From CAWKAV01 sp963847735 (GTDB lineage: Bacteria; Desulfobacterota; Desulfuromonadia; Desulfuromonadales; BM103): a stretch of DNA of 64,000 nt. How positions within the stretch are numbered: the first letter of the stretch is position 1; every line of letters starts with the position of its first letter. Both the position numbers and the translations under genes were made by a program. Positions 24,753 through 33,354 of this stretch are shown here, piece after piece. The notes under the pieces were generated by a model, which worked only from the letters and a program-made list of their open reading frames with translations, searched no databases and had not been told where the DNA came from. The DNA lies in contig CAWKAV010000002.1 in the NCBI GenBank assembly GCA_963847735.1, forward strand, positions 1 to 64,000, given 5' to 3'.

Positions 24753-24799
24753 AGGACACTCCTAGAAGTGTCCTTTGAGTGTCTCTTTTGAGTGTCCCC
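24753..24799. repeat. REP-like palindrome, copy 10 (rightmost)
   Basis: AGGACACTCCTAGAAGTGTCCTTTGAGTGTCTCTTTTGAGTGTCCCC: one short left arm and three right arms, all with substitutions. It is the last member of the family seen in the window. Confidence 0.75.
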
Positions 24800-24835
24800 A
24801 AGCCAGAAAAACAGTCTTATTGTAAGAGATGGAGG

Positions 24836-24951
24836 AGGCTCTCACCAGCATGATTCAGTTGGTCGCTGGGCGAACAGCTCAGGAATACAACATAAAGAAA
24901 CAACGCAAGGGCGGCCGGCTGGCTGCCCTTTTTTCATTGGCAAATAACTGA
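24836..24951 (+). pseudogene. Fragment of a Y1/RAYT-type transposase
   Basis: The reading MIQLVAGRTAQEYNIKKQRKGG matches the segment of Y1 transposases that normally reads SMQLIAGRTAQEYNxRKxRKGAFW. It is only about 25 codons long and then diverges into AALFSLANN. The remains end in a hairpin AAGGGCGGC/GCTGCCCTT (24906-24929) followed by T6, which now works as a plus-strand terminator. The rest of the gap 24690-25047 holds only a repeat and nothing else recognisable. Confidence 0.6.
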
Positions 24952-25047
24952 AAGAAATATGTTTTGTCTGCCAATTCGTTGGTGTAGAGAATATGCTCAA
25001 GGCAAAGGGCAGGACAGTCAAACGGAGTGGAGGATAGTTGTCGCTGG

Positions 25048-25392
25048 TTAAAACTTCTTGCGTCCTTTGGGCTCGCGCCGGGTTCTCTTTTGCTTGTCCG
25101 GAGCCGGCGTTACAGTGGCGGCAGCCGTTTTTCTCGGCAGCGCCTCTGTGACGCTGATGATGCGGTCGATCAGTCGGGTACCATCCAAAGTATTGATTGC
25201 GTCCTTTGCTTCAGCTGCCGTTGTCATATGAACGAAGGCACAACCTTTGAATACGCCTGATTTCGGATCGTTGATCATATGGATGGAACGTACCGTCCCG
25301 CACAGGGCAAACAGCTTTTGCAGGTCCTCTTCTTCCGCTTCGAAGGAGATGTCGGCCACGTACAGGTCTTTGCTGGTCGATTTTGGTTTCAT
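25048..25392 (-). CDS. RRM-type RNA-binding protein
   Basis: The 114-residue product has an RRM: DLYVADISFEAEEEDLQKLF (RNP2 as LYVADI) and KGCAFVHMTTAAEAKDAI (RNP1 as KGCAFVHM). The C-terminal 35 residues are basic (KQKRTRREPKGRKKF). These small bacterial RRM proteins resemble cyanobacterial Rbp proteins and bind RNA in the cytosol; targets are unknown. The ATG overlaps the stop of the upstream YkgJ-type gene (ATGA), so the pair is translationally coupled. Confidence 0.88.
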   Translation of the reverse strand: MKPKSTSKDLYVADISFEAEEEDLQKLFALCGTVRSIHMINDPKSGVFKGCAFVHMTTAAEAKDAINTLDGTRLIDRIISVTEALPRKTAAATVTPAPDKQKRTRREPKGRKKF

Positions 25393-25811
25393 GCGTTTCT
25401 TGCTCCCTTATTCTCTAGCAGCCCGCCCGCCATAGCCTCGGCGGGAGTCGGGCTCTTGCCGTATCCCTGACAACCGGTTGCGCCAGCATGCCGCCGGTGC
25501 TCGGGGTAGGCCCGGCAGTGGTCAGGTTTGACATCATCGATTCCGCACAGATGGCCTTTTTGATCGAGCCGGTCGAGCAACCAGGGACAACGCTCGACGT
25601 CGTCTCCTGTTTCCGGATCGACCCAGGCCGTGTGCAGTTTGTTGCCGGGGCCCAGCTCGAGAGTCTTGACCCATGCCAGAAGATCGTTGCGGTCCAGTTG
25701 CTGCCATCGGAGCAGGTCAGCCTCGCTCACGCAGCCGTTGTAGGCGTCAATCAGGTTGAGACAGCAGTGGCCGCAGCAGCGGCAGTCAAAGGTTAGGTTC
25801 ATTGTCTGCAT
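25389..25811 (-). CDS. YkgJ-family cysteine cluster protein
   Basis: Starting MQTMNLTFDCRCCGHCCLNLIDAYNGC, the 140-residue protein has the CxxCxxCC-like cluster at the N-terminus, and CPWL, CGID, PDHCRAYPEH and CQGY later, the UPF0153/YkgJ pattern that probably binds zinc or an Fe-S cluster. An internal start at MNLTF (25802) is equally possible. It is first in a two-gene unit with the RRM gene. Function unknown. Confidence 0.8.
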   Translation of the reverse strand: MQTMNLTFDCRCCGHCCLNLIDAYNGCVSEADLLRWQQLDRNDLLAWVKTLELGPGNKLHTAWVDPETGDDVERCPWLLDRLDQKGHLCGIDDVKPDHCRAYPEHRRHAGATGCQGYGKSPTPAEAMAGGLLENKGARNA

Positions 25812-26025
25812 AGTGTCACCGAATTGCTGAATGCAAAAGGGAAAAGTGGAGGGCGCCTTGTCCTGAAAGCTTATTTTCTTCCAAGTCTATTCTATAACGT
25901 AAGCGACCGAAAAGCGTTGCCTGCCTGACAGAAGAGTGTTATAGGTTCGCATCGTAAAGACCACGGGGGTTGGCCCTGTGGTTTTTTCTTTTCTGTTTTA
26001 ATAGCATCGAAGGTATGTCTCACTC

Positions 26026-27660
26026 ATGATCAGTGCATCAAATATTTGTTTGGCTTACGGCAAACGGACAATTTTCAAAAACGTCAATATCAAGTTCACT
26101 CCCGGCAACTGCTACGGCCTGATCGGTGCCAACGGAGCCGGAAAATCTACATTTCTTAAAATTCTGGCTGGTGACAGCGATCCTGACAAAGGGGAAGTCT
26201 CGATTGGCAAGGGCTTGCGTCTGGCCGTGTTGCGTCAGGATCAGTTCGCTTTTGATGAAGAGACTGTGTTCAATACCGTGATTATGGGTCACGCACAGCT
26301 GTATAAAGTCATGGTCGAACGCGAAGCGATCTACTCCAAAGCTGAATTTTGCGAGGAGGATGGTGTTCGTTCCGGAGAGTTGGAAGCAGAATTTGCCGAG
26401 CTGAATGGTTATGAAGCGGAATCCGAGGCTGCTGTTTTGTTGAACGGGCTCGGTATCCCTGAAGTGTTGCGCCACAAAAAGATGAAAGAACTTGAAGGCG
26501 GTGAAAAAGTACGGGTTTTGCTGGCTCAGGCGCTATTTGGCAATCCCGATGTACTTCTCCTCGATGAACCGACTAACAACCTTGACCTCAAATCGATTCA
26601 ATGGCTCGAAGAGTTTCTGGGCCGTTTTCAGAATACCGTGATCGTGGTCTCCCATGACCGTCATTTTCTCAACCAGGCCTGCACTCACATCGCCGACATC
26701 GACTTCGGTACCATCCGCACCTATGTCGGCAATTACGACTTCTGGTATGAGGCCAGCCAGCTGGTTTTAAAACAAAAACAGGATGCCAATAAAAGGGCCA
26801 GCGACAAGGCGAGCGAACTCAAGGATTTTATTGCCCGCTTCAGCTCCAACGCCTCCAAGGCCAAGCAGGCGACTTCACGTAAAAAGCTGCTCGACAAGCT
26901 GGATATCGAAGACTTGCCTGTATCGTCGCGCAAATATCCTTTTGTTGTCTTCAAACCAGAACGTCCTTGCGGTGATGTCATCCTTGAACTGAAGGGGCTG
27001 AGCAAAAACATCGACGGTGTCAAAGTGCTGGACAACCTGAACCTGGTTGTCAATAAAGGCGACAAGATTGCCTTTGTGGGCGGCAACAGCGTTGCCAAGA
27101 GCACTTTGTTGCAGATTCTTGCCGGAGAAATCAAACCGGACAGCGGAAGTCATCGCTGGGGAGTGACCATCACCAGCACCTATTTCCCCAAAGAAAACAG
27201 CGCCTATTTTGCCAGCGAATTAAGTCTCGTCGAGTGGCTCTGCCAGTATCCGCCCCACGAAGGGGAGAGCTTTGCCCGCGGTTTTCTTGGTCGTATGCTG
27301 TTCTCCGGCGACGAGGCGACCAAGATGACCAATGTCCTCAGTGGCGGCGAAAAAGTGCGCTGCATGCTGGCGCGGATGATGTTGACCAATGCCAATGTGC
27401 TGTTGTTCGATGAGCCGACCAACCATCTTGACCTGGAATCGATTACCGCTCTGAATAACAGCCTCATCGGTTATCCTGAGGTGATCCTCTTTACCTCGCA
27501 CGACCATAAGTTCGTATCCACGGTGGCCAACCGGATTATAGAACTAACCCCTGGCGGGGTGATTGACCGTGTGATGACATTTGATGAATACCTTCAGGAT
27601 CAAACTGTTAACGCGTTACGTGAAGAATTATGTGCAGGTGAGATGGATTTGAAGCTTTAG
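26026..27660 (+). CDS. ABC-F family ATPase
   Basis: The 544-residue protein has two ABC modules without membrane domains. Module 1 has GANGAGKST, a GGEKVRVLLAQAL signature and LLLDEPTNNLDL. Module 2 has GGNSVAKST in place of GxxGxGKST, then SGGEKVRCMLARMM and LLFDEPTNHLDL. The linker (KQKQDANKRASDKASELKDF, then SSNASKAKQATSRKKLLDKL) is the P-site-tRNA interaction motif region of ABC-F factors. It most resembles the YbiT-like subgroup, which act on the ribosome. The A for G in the second P-loop is unusual but such IAK/VAK variants occur in this subgroup. Confidence 0.9.
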   Translation: MISASNICLAYGKRTIFKNVNIKFTPGNCYGLIGANGAGKSTFLKILAGDSDPDKGEVSIGKGLRLAVLRQDQFAFDEETVFNTVIMGHAQLYKVMVEREAIYSKAEFCEEDGVRSGELEAEFAELNGYEAESEAAVLLNGLGIPEVLRHKKMKELEGGEKVRVLLAQALFGNPDVLLLDEPTNNLDLKSIQWLEEFLGRFQNTVIVVSHDRHFLNQACTHIADIDFGTIRTYVGNYDFWYEASQLVLKQKQDANKRASDKASELKDFIARFSSNASKAKQATSRKKLLDKLDIEDLPVSSRKYPFVVFKPERPCGDVILELKGLSKNIDGVKVLDNLNLVVNKGDKIAFVGGNSVAKSTLLQILAGEIKPDSGSHRWGVTITSTYFPKENSAYFASELSLVEWLCQYPPHEGESFARGFLGRMLFSGDEATKMTNVLSGGEKVRCMLARMMLTNANVLLFDEPTNHLDLESITALNNSLIGYPEVILFTSHDHKFVSTVANRIIELTPGGVIDRVMTFDEYLQDQTVNALREELCAGEMDLKL

Positions 27661-27684
27661 AACCACGAACCTCCAGAGGACCAA

Positions 27685-28221
27685 ATGGCCCTGAGCTCAA
27701 CGATCTTCAAAGCCAGCCTGCAGATCTCTGACATGGATCGGCACTATTACGGCGAACACCAGCTGACCATAGCGCGTCATCCCTCGGAAACTGACGAGCG
27801 AATGATGATGCGGTTGTTTGCCTTTGCCCTGCACGCCGATGAACGCTTGTGCTTCAGCAAGGGACTGTGCGACGACGAGGAACCAGCTCTCTGGCTGAAG
27901 GGTTTAAGTGGAGAGATCGACTTATGGATCGATGTCGGCCTGCCTGATGAACGTCGGCTGCGCAAAGCCTGCAGCCGTGCGGCAAAGGTTTTTTTGTACA
28001 TCTACGGCGGCCGCAACGCTGAACTATGGTGGCAGCGTAACGTCGACAAGCTGCGGCGCTTTACGAACCTCAATGTTGTCGAAATATCCGATGAGTCAAG
28101 CAACCAGCTGGTAGGCATGGTCCAGCGCAGCATGCAGCTGCAGTGCACGGTGCAGGATGGCGAAATCTGGCTGAATTGCGGTGATTGTGCGATCAGTGTC
28201 TCACCCGTGGTCCGGTTATGA
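27685..28221 (+). CDS. yaeQ: YaeQ family protein
   Basis: The 178-residue product MALSSTIFKASLQISDMDRHYYGEHQLTIARHPSETDERMMMRLFAFALHA is a clear YaeQ opening, and GEIDLWIDVGLPDERRLRKAC and VFLYIYGGRNAELWW follow. YaeQ has a PD-(D/E)XK nuclease-like fold; the acidic GEIDLWIDVG segment corresponds to the core. Its function is not firmly known. It follows the ABC-F gene by 24 bases with AGAGGACC before the ATG, so the two may be co-transcribed. Confidence 0.92.
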   Translation: MALSSTIFKASLQISDMDRHYYGEHQLTIARHPSETDERMMMRLFAFALHADERLCFSKGLCDDEEPALWLKGLSGEIDLWIDVGLPDERRLRKACSRAAKVFLYIYGGRNAELWWQRNVDKLRRFTNLNVVEISDESSNQLVGMVQRSMQLQCTVQDGEIWLNCGDCAISVSPVVRL

Positions 28222-28248
28222 TCCTTTGCGGCCACACACAATCTTGGA

Positions 28249-28291
28249 CAGCAGGAAGGGGCGCCTCACAATGAGGCGCCCCTTCCTGCTG
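28249..28291. terminator. Bidirectional terminator
   Basis: A perfect 20-bp inverted repeat CAGCAGGAAGGGGCGCCTCA with a CAA loop, between the convergent yaeQ and cytochrome genes. A U-tract is weak on either side, but stem strength and position support termination for both. Confidence 0.8.
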
Positions 28292-28342
28292 TAGATCAAA
28301 TTGTCGGGAATCCTAAACGGTCAGGAGACCCGCAGTCAGAGA

Positions 28343-28807
28343 TTAACGACTCTTCTCCATCATGTAGATCACGGCCGCGCGCAGCTCTTCATCACTGAGG
28401 CTGGGGTTGCCGCCCCTGGGTGGCATTGCCCCCTCTCCGTTGATGGCAACCGGTAGCAGATGATCGATTCCTTCTGCGATGTGGGGAGCCCACGCCTCCT
28501 TATCGCCCAGTTTCGGAGCCCCGGCAAGACCTGTCGCGTGGCAAACCGAGCAGGTTTTTTCGTAGACCGCCTGGCCCAAAGTCGAAGCCTCCGGGCTGGT
28601 CTCTGAAGCCATTTTCATCCCCTCATGGGTTTCTTTCATGGACTCGTGGGCCATGTCCATCACTTTATGCCCTTCCTGTTTGGCAGGGTCCATCGTCTCG
28701 GCAGGAGCCTTCTGAGCTGTTGGTTGTGGCTGCGACTTGTCTTCCTGGCAGCCACTGGTCAGCAGCATAACCATGACTGCGGTGATCATCAATGATACAT
28801 AACGCAT
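28343..28807 (-). CDS. Cytochrome c5-like lipoprotein
   Basis: The 154-residue protein begins MRYVSLMITAVMVMLLTSGC, a lipoprotein signal with Cys20. A Met/His/Glu-rich linker (HKVMDMAHESMKETHEGMKMASE) follows. The C-terminal half is a monohaem cytochrome: CSVCH haem site, GAPKLGDKEAWAPH, and GAMPPRGG with the axial Met, as in cytochrome c5. It would be an inner- or outer-membrane-anchored periplasmic electron carrier. The Met/His-rich linker could bind copper; that is speculation. Confidence 0.9.
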   Translation of the reverse strand: MRYVSLMITAVMVMLLTSGCQEDKSQPQPTAQKAPAETMDPAKQEGHKVMDMAHESMKETHEGMKMASETSPEASTLGQAVYEKTCSVCHATGLAGAPKLGDKEAWAPHIAEGIDHLLPVAINGEGAMPPRGGNPSLSDEELRAAVIYMMEKSR

Positions 28808-29002
28808 GTCTTTCTCCTCCTGATTGATTTGTCTGGAACAAAATGATTTTGTACGTCGCTAATTGTAACAGGTTATTGTCCTTAGAATAGCGACACAGGC
28901 CAATGACTGGACAGCTGGTTATCAGACCCTATCTCTTGCCAGACGAAACATGTATTATGGAGATCTGGCATTATTTCTAATCCACAATTCAATGGGGACT
29001 CA

Positions 29003-29176
29003 ATGGAATTATTATTCTTGTGGGCCGTTTTCGGCTGCGCCGCATACTCCGTGGCCAAGGGAAAAAACAGACGTGGAGTCGTGTGGTTCTTTATCGGCCT
29101 GCTCATCGGCCCTTTTGCCGTCCTGCTGCTAGCTGTCATGCAACCGGGTCCCGGTCCGGACCAGGGATATAGTTAG
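29003..29176 (+). CDS. Small membrane protein
   Basis: A 57-residue reading MELLFLWAVFGCAAYSVAKGKNRRGVVWFFIGLLIGPFAVLLLAVM followed by QPGPGPDQGYS. Two hydrophobic segments are linked by the basic loop KGKNRRG. GGGGACT lies just upstream of the ATG. The arrangement (helix, GKNRxxxxWFxxGxxxGP, helix) is common among small bacterial inner-membrane proteins of unknown role. Confidence 0.65.
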   Translation: MELLFLWAVFGCAAYSVAKGKNRRGVVWFFIGLLIGPFAVLLLAVMQPGPGPDQGYS

Positions 29177-29249
29177 TCTTAGGTTTTATTGAAAGCCTTT
29201 GCACAATTTGAAATCAATACAAATCCACAAACGCGGGAAGACCCGGATT

Positions 29250-29396
29250 GTGCAAAAAATATTGATAATCCTTGTTATCGGTCTCATTCTTCTTGGCTGC
29301 ACAGCCAGGCCAAGGGTGTCCGGAAGTTATCACGGCTCATACGGTTCAGCCGGAGGCAGTGTGTCCACTGGTCTGAACTTCACCACACCTTTTTAG
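29250..29396 (+). CDS. Small Gly/Ser-rich lipoprotein
   Basis: From GTG 29250 the reading is VQKILIILVIGLILLGC, a lipoprotein signal with lipobox LLGC, then TARPRVSGSYHGSYGSAGGSVSTGLNFTTPF, a short Gly/Ser/Tyr-rich mature part of about 31 residues. An upstream TTG (29199) would add 17 polar residues before the signal and is less likely. Function unknown; it ends convergent with hrpB. Confidence 0.55.
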   Translation: MQKILIILVIGLILLGCTARPRVSGSYHGSYGSAGGSVSTGLNFTTPF

Positions 29397-29434
29397 CCTT
29401 GCGCAGCGGGTACAACCTTTCAGCCACATTTGTT

Positions 29435-31924
29435 TTACCTGTTCTTTTTGACACTTTTCGTCGCAGCTGTTTGCCATGGATCATCAGGCCAGGGATGTTT
29501 TGGATAACGGCCTTTCATCTCCTTCCGGACTTCCGGATATACCGTATCCCAGAAACTTTTCAAATCGCGCGTCACAGCAAGCGGCCGACCGGCCGGGGAG
29601 AGTAGGTGGATCAACACCGGCACGAGGCCGTTGACCAGGCGCGGCGTGTCAGCCAGGCCGAACATCTCCTGCAACTTGACGGCCAGTACAGGCATCTCTT
29701 CTGCACGATAGTCAAGCTTGATCCGTGAACCGCTCGGTACCTCAAGCTTTTCCGGGGCCAGGCGGTCCAGTTCCCTGTGACGTTGCCAGCCGAGCCGCTC
29801 CTCGAGGGCTGCGCCAAGATCGATGCGGTTCAGATCGCTGCGATTCTTCACTAAAATCAACCAGCGAGACAGCCATTCCTGCAGATCGTTGAGAAGGGCC
29901 TGGTCCGACCAGTCCTGCCAGTTTTGTGCTGCCAGATGTTGATGTAGAAAGGCTGCCCGAGCCTGCAGTTGCCGGGTCTCTCGCGTCCAGGGAAGAATCC
30001 CGAGCCCCTGGCGTCGAATCAGGTCGAGCAGGGCAGGGGTGGTGTCTTCTGCCGTCACCTTCACCGGTCTTGCTTGCAGGATTATAGCTCCGAAACGTCG
30101 TACTTGGCGTGCAAAGACCCGATTTGAATCATCGTCCCACCCTGCTTCACGTTGCCATGCGATCTCCCCTCCAAACAGCTCTTCGACCGCTGCAGAAGAA
30201 ATTTCGCTGGCCAGACGGATTTCGCCTTCAGCATCGCTGCGCGAGACGATATCAACCGCTACCAGCCAGTCGGCGCCGTGGACAACCGAACTTGCCGCGA
30301 GGGTAGCCCCCTGGCCATTGCGCAACAGGTAGCACCGGCTCCCTGGACTGCGAGTCAGGCCGATGCGGTCGGGGTAGGCGCAGGCCAGCAACCGACCGAC
30401 AGTGCTTGCCTGCGGGGCGGGTTCGTGGCCAGCTTTGGTCAGTTTTCGCCAGAAGGCGGCCGCTCGCCGGACGGTTCCGGTGCGCGGCGTTCGCTCGCGG
30501 TGAAGTATCTCGAGGCGTCCCAGCAGGTCACTTGAACCCGTAGCGGTTGAGGCCTGGCGTTCGTTTATCAGCAGGTCTCGCTCATCAAGCACGGCGACCA
30601 GGTCGCTGCCGAGTCCGGGGCAACCTTGATTGACAGATGCTACCAGCAGCCGTGCCAGGCGCGGATGGGTTGGGTAGCGGGCCATCTGGCACCCCACGGC
30701 GGTCTGAATACCGTTTTCATTGAGGGCCCCGAGCATGACCAGCAGCTGATAAGCGGCAGTCATGTGTCCTGCCGGGGGCAGGTCCAACCAAGACAGACAG
30801 GCTGCATCTTTGATCCCCCATCGGGCGAGCTCAAAGGCGAGGGGAGTCAGATCAGCCTGGCGGATCTCGGCCGGTGCAAAGGGCATTAGCGCACCATGGG
30901 TTCCTTCTGTCCAGACACGAAAGCATCGACCTGGCCCAAGGCGTCCGGCTCGGCCGGTGCGCTGCTCGGCACTGGCCCGCGATATGCGCAACGTCTCCAG
31001 TCTGGTCATGCCACGGGCCGCATCAAAGCGGGGGCGGCGTTCCCAGCCGCTGTCGACCACGCTCTCAATCCCTTCGATGGTCAGGCTGGTCTCGGCGATG
31101 TTAGTAGCCAGCACGACCCGGCGCTGTGTGCCGGGCAATATCGCGGCTTCCTGGTCAGGAAAAGGCAGGTTGCCGTACAGGGGACGCAGGGCAATTTGCG
31201 TGGAGATATCATGAAGATGACTCATGCAACGACGAATCTCGCCGCCGCCGGGCAGAAAAGCGAGGATGTCACCGCCGGTTTCCTTGAGGGCGTGGCGGAC
31301 CCCTTGTGCTGTTGCCTCGACGATTCTCTCCCGGCTGGCATCGGCCAGGTAGTTGATCGTGACCGGAAAAGATCGTCCTGTTGCGGTTATAATCGGGCAA
31401 TCATCCAGTAGCCTGGAGAGAGTTCCGGCATCAAGGGTTGCCGACATGATGAGTATGCGCAGGTCGTTGCGCAGGCCCGACTGAACATCCCGGCAGAGGG
31501 CCAGGCCCAAGTCAGCCTGCAGGCTGCGTTCGTGAAATTCGTCGAAGATGACCAGGCCAACACCGCTGAGCTCAGGATCATTCTGCAAGCGGCGGGTCAA
31601 CAAACCTTCGGTGATAACTTCCAGTCGGGTGTTTGCACCGATCTTGCGTTCATAACGGATTGCGTAACCGATCGTATCGCCGACCGGCTCGTGGCGCAGA
31701 GATGCCATATATCGCGCCGCATTGGTCGCTGCCAAACGTCGTGGCTCCAGCAACAGAATGCGCTGACCTGCCAACCATGATGTCTCAAGCAGAGCCAGGG
31801 GGACGCGTGTGGTCTTGCCTGAACCGGGCGGAGCCTGAAGTATTACGCAGCCGGCTGACGCCAGAAGGCGATCAAGCTCGTTGAGGATTGTTTCGACGGG
31901 GAGTCTCGAATCAGGCCGTAGCAT
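29435..31924 (-). CDS. hrpB: ATP-dependent RNA helicase HrpB
   Basis: About 829 residues from MLRPDSRLPVETILNELDRLL. DEAH/RHA helicase motifs are in order: APPGSGKTTRVPLAL (I), LEPRRLAATNAARYMA (Ia), IFDEFHERSLQADLGL (II, the DEFH form typical of HrpB), IMSATLD (III), ATNIAETSLTIEGI (V) and QRTGRAGRLGPG (VI). The C-terminal HrpB domain follows (LSPAGRPLAVTRDLKSFWDTVYPEVRKEMKGRYPKHPWPDDP). HrpB is a cytosolic RNA helicase of poorly defined function. A longer start (31966) is in frame; no ribosome site decides it. Confidence 0.93.
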   Translation of the reverse strand: MLRPDSRLPVETILNELDRLLASAGCVILQAPPGSGKTTRVPLALLETSWLAGQRILLLEPRRLAATNAARYMASLRHEPVGDTIGYAIRYERKIGANTRLEVITEGLLTRRLQNDPELSGVGLVIFDEFHERSLQADLGLALCRDVQSGLRNDLRILIMSATLDAGTLSRLLDDCPIITATGRSFPVTINYLADASRERIVEATAQGVRHALKETGGDILAFLPGGGEIRRCMSHLHDISTQIALRPLYGNLPFPDQEAAILPGTQRRVVLATNIAETSLTIEGIESVVDSGWERRPRFDAARGMTRLETLRISRASAEQRTGRAGRLGPGRCFRVWTEGTHGALMPFAPAEIRQADLTPLAFELARWGIKDAACLSWLDLPPAGHMTAAYQLLVMLGALNENGIQTAVGCQMARYPTHPRLARLLVASVNQGCPGLGSDLVAVLDERDLLINERQASTATGSSDLLGRLEILHRERTPRTGTVRRAAAFWRKLTKAGHEPAPQASTVGRLLACAYPDRIGLTRSPGSRCYLLRNGQGATLAASSVVHGADWLVAVDIVSRSDAEGEIRLASEISSAAVEELFGGEIAWQREAGWDDDSNRVFARQVRRFGAIILQARPVKVTAEDTTPALLDLIRRQGLGILPWTRETRQLQARAAFLHQHLAAQNWQDWSDQALLNDLQEWLSRWLILVKNRSDLNRIDLGAALEERLGWQRHRELDRLAPEKLEVPSGSRIKLDYRAEEMPVLAVKLQEMFGLADTPRLVNGLVPVLIHLLSPAGRPLAVTRDLKSFWDTVYPEVRKEMKGRYPKHPWPDDPWQTAATKSVKKNR

Positions 31925-32077
31925 AGGTTCGCATCTTGCCATAAATGACATGAAAAGTCTGGCCAATCAAAATTCTTGCCAGTAATCAGGTATAGTTAAG
32001 ATTCCAGCTGCAACAAAAAGATGGATCGAATTATAACTCTTACCAAGAAGTGGAGCTTTGTTTTAAGGGGAACAATC

Positions 32078-33148
32078 ATGAAAGACGGTCTTATTTTTTC
32101 ACCATTTAAAATCAAGAATTTTACCTTGGAAAATCGACTTGGCGTCGCTCCCATGACGCGTATGTCCTCACCGGGCGACAGCATTCCACGGCAGGATGTC
32201 CTCGATTTCCTGGTGCGTCGCGCTGAGAACGGTGCATCAATTATCTATACCGAAGCGATCGTGACTGATTACGAAAGCAGTCAGGGCTACCCGGGCCAGG
32301 CCAGGCTGACCACTCAATGCCAAATCGATGCCTGGCGTTCGGTGGTTGAGAAGATCCACGCCCACGGCAGCCTTGCCATCATGCAGATGTTTCACTGTGG
32401 GCGGATGGCCTGGCCTGAAGTCAATCCGGCTGGTCGAGCGATTGCACCGAGCCGGCTTGCCCCCGCCCAAAACAATCCGATCACCGGGCAGCCCTATCCG
32501 CTGCCGGACATCATGAGCCAGTTCGATATTGATCATGTCATCAATGGTTTTGTGGAAACCGCCAAAGGTGCTGTGGTAGCTGGCTTTGACGGCATCGAAA
32601 TCCACGGCGCGCATGGCTACCTGATCAGTCAGTTTCTGTCCTGTTATTCGAATCAACGCGACGACAGCTACGGTGGCTCGCTGGAAAACCGCTTCCGTTT
32701 TGCACGAGAAGTGATTGAGTCGGTTGCCCTGGTTGTGCCGGAGGATCGTTTGCTGACTTTCCGTATTTCCAACTGGGGTGTCGCTGACATGGAGGTCTCT
32801 CTTTTCGAGAGCGCGGGAGAGTGGCAGGAGTTGATTGGCTTGCTGGCAAGACAGCCGATCGATATGATTTCCCTGTCGACCTATAACTTCAGGGAAAAAG
32901 CCTTCGGCACCGATCAGAATATGGCGCAGCTTACGCGCCAAGTCACCCCTCTGCCGATGATGATCTGTGGCCAGATCTACAATCGAGAGAGTGCCGAAGA
33001 AGCGTTGCAATCAGCCGATATCGCCCTGAGCAGCAAATCGATTCTGCTCAATCCCGACTGGGTGAATGATGTGCGTGACAATAAGGTTCTTCCGCTGTAC
33101 AAGTCGGAAGATGCCAATATCGCCTATAGCAAGGAGCCGTTGCCTTAA
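32078..33148 (+). CDS. Old yellow enzyme-type NADH:flavin oxidoreductase
   Basis: From MKDGLIFSPFKIKNFTLENRLGVAPMTRMSS, the 356-residue protein has the OYE TIM barrel: MQMFHCGRMA, IEIHGAHGYLISQFLS (His-Gly-Ala-His at the active site), NQRDDSYGGSLENRFRFAREVIESV, and a final half binding the FMN phosphate. It would reduce activated C=C bonds using NAD(P)H. AAGGGGAACAATC fixes ATG 32078. Monocistronic. Confidence 0.9.
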   Translation: MKDGLIFSPFKIKNFTLENRLGVAPMTRMSSPGDSIPRQDVLDFLVRRAENGASIIYTEAIVTDYESSQGYPGQARLTTQCQIDAWRSVVEKIHAHGSLAIMQMFHCGRMAWPEVNPAGRAIAPSRLAPAQNNPITGQPYPLPDIMSQFDIDHVINGFVETAKGAVVAGFDGIEIHGAHGYLISQFLSCYSNQRDDSYGGSLENRFRFAREVIESVALVVPEDRLLTFRISNWGVADMEVSLFESAGEWQELIGLLARQPIDMISLSTYNFREKAFGTDQNMAQLTRQVTPLPMMICGQIYNRESAEEALQSADIALSSKSILLNPDWVNDVRDNKVLPLYKSEDANIAYSKEPLP

Positions 33149-33224
33149 CCTGTAAAACGCTGGCCAAAACTATGGATACGACTTTAATTCTGTAGTGCAA
33201 TGATTATGATTTTAAAGAGTAATT

Positions 33225-33345
33225 ATGGATTACGGGCAGCTGCACAGCTATTTGAAAAGCAAGCCCGGGGCAGAGGTTGGTTTTCCTTTTGATCCGGTCA
33301 CCCTGGTTTTTAAGGTTGGTGGCAGGATGTTCGCTCTGATGCAGT
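33225..33345 (+). pseudogene. Fragment of an MmcQ/YjbR family gene
   Basis: MDYGQLHSYLKSKPGAEVGFPFDPVTLVFKVGGRMFALM matches the N-terminal third of MmcQ/YjbR DNA-binding proteins (usually about 115 residues). The similarity stops near 33345, where the antisense small gene begins, so the rest has been lost. The ATG itself looks usable. Confidence 0.6.
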
Positions 33346-33354
33346 GTTTTTCCG

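Noticed and set aside
5741..24799. CRISPR array
   Set aside because: Repeats are palindromic, irregularly spaced by whole genes and vary in length; no cas genes.
28882..29139. 85-codon minus-strand frame
   Set aside because: Antisense to the small membrane protein at 29003; no ribosome site or motif.
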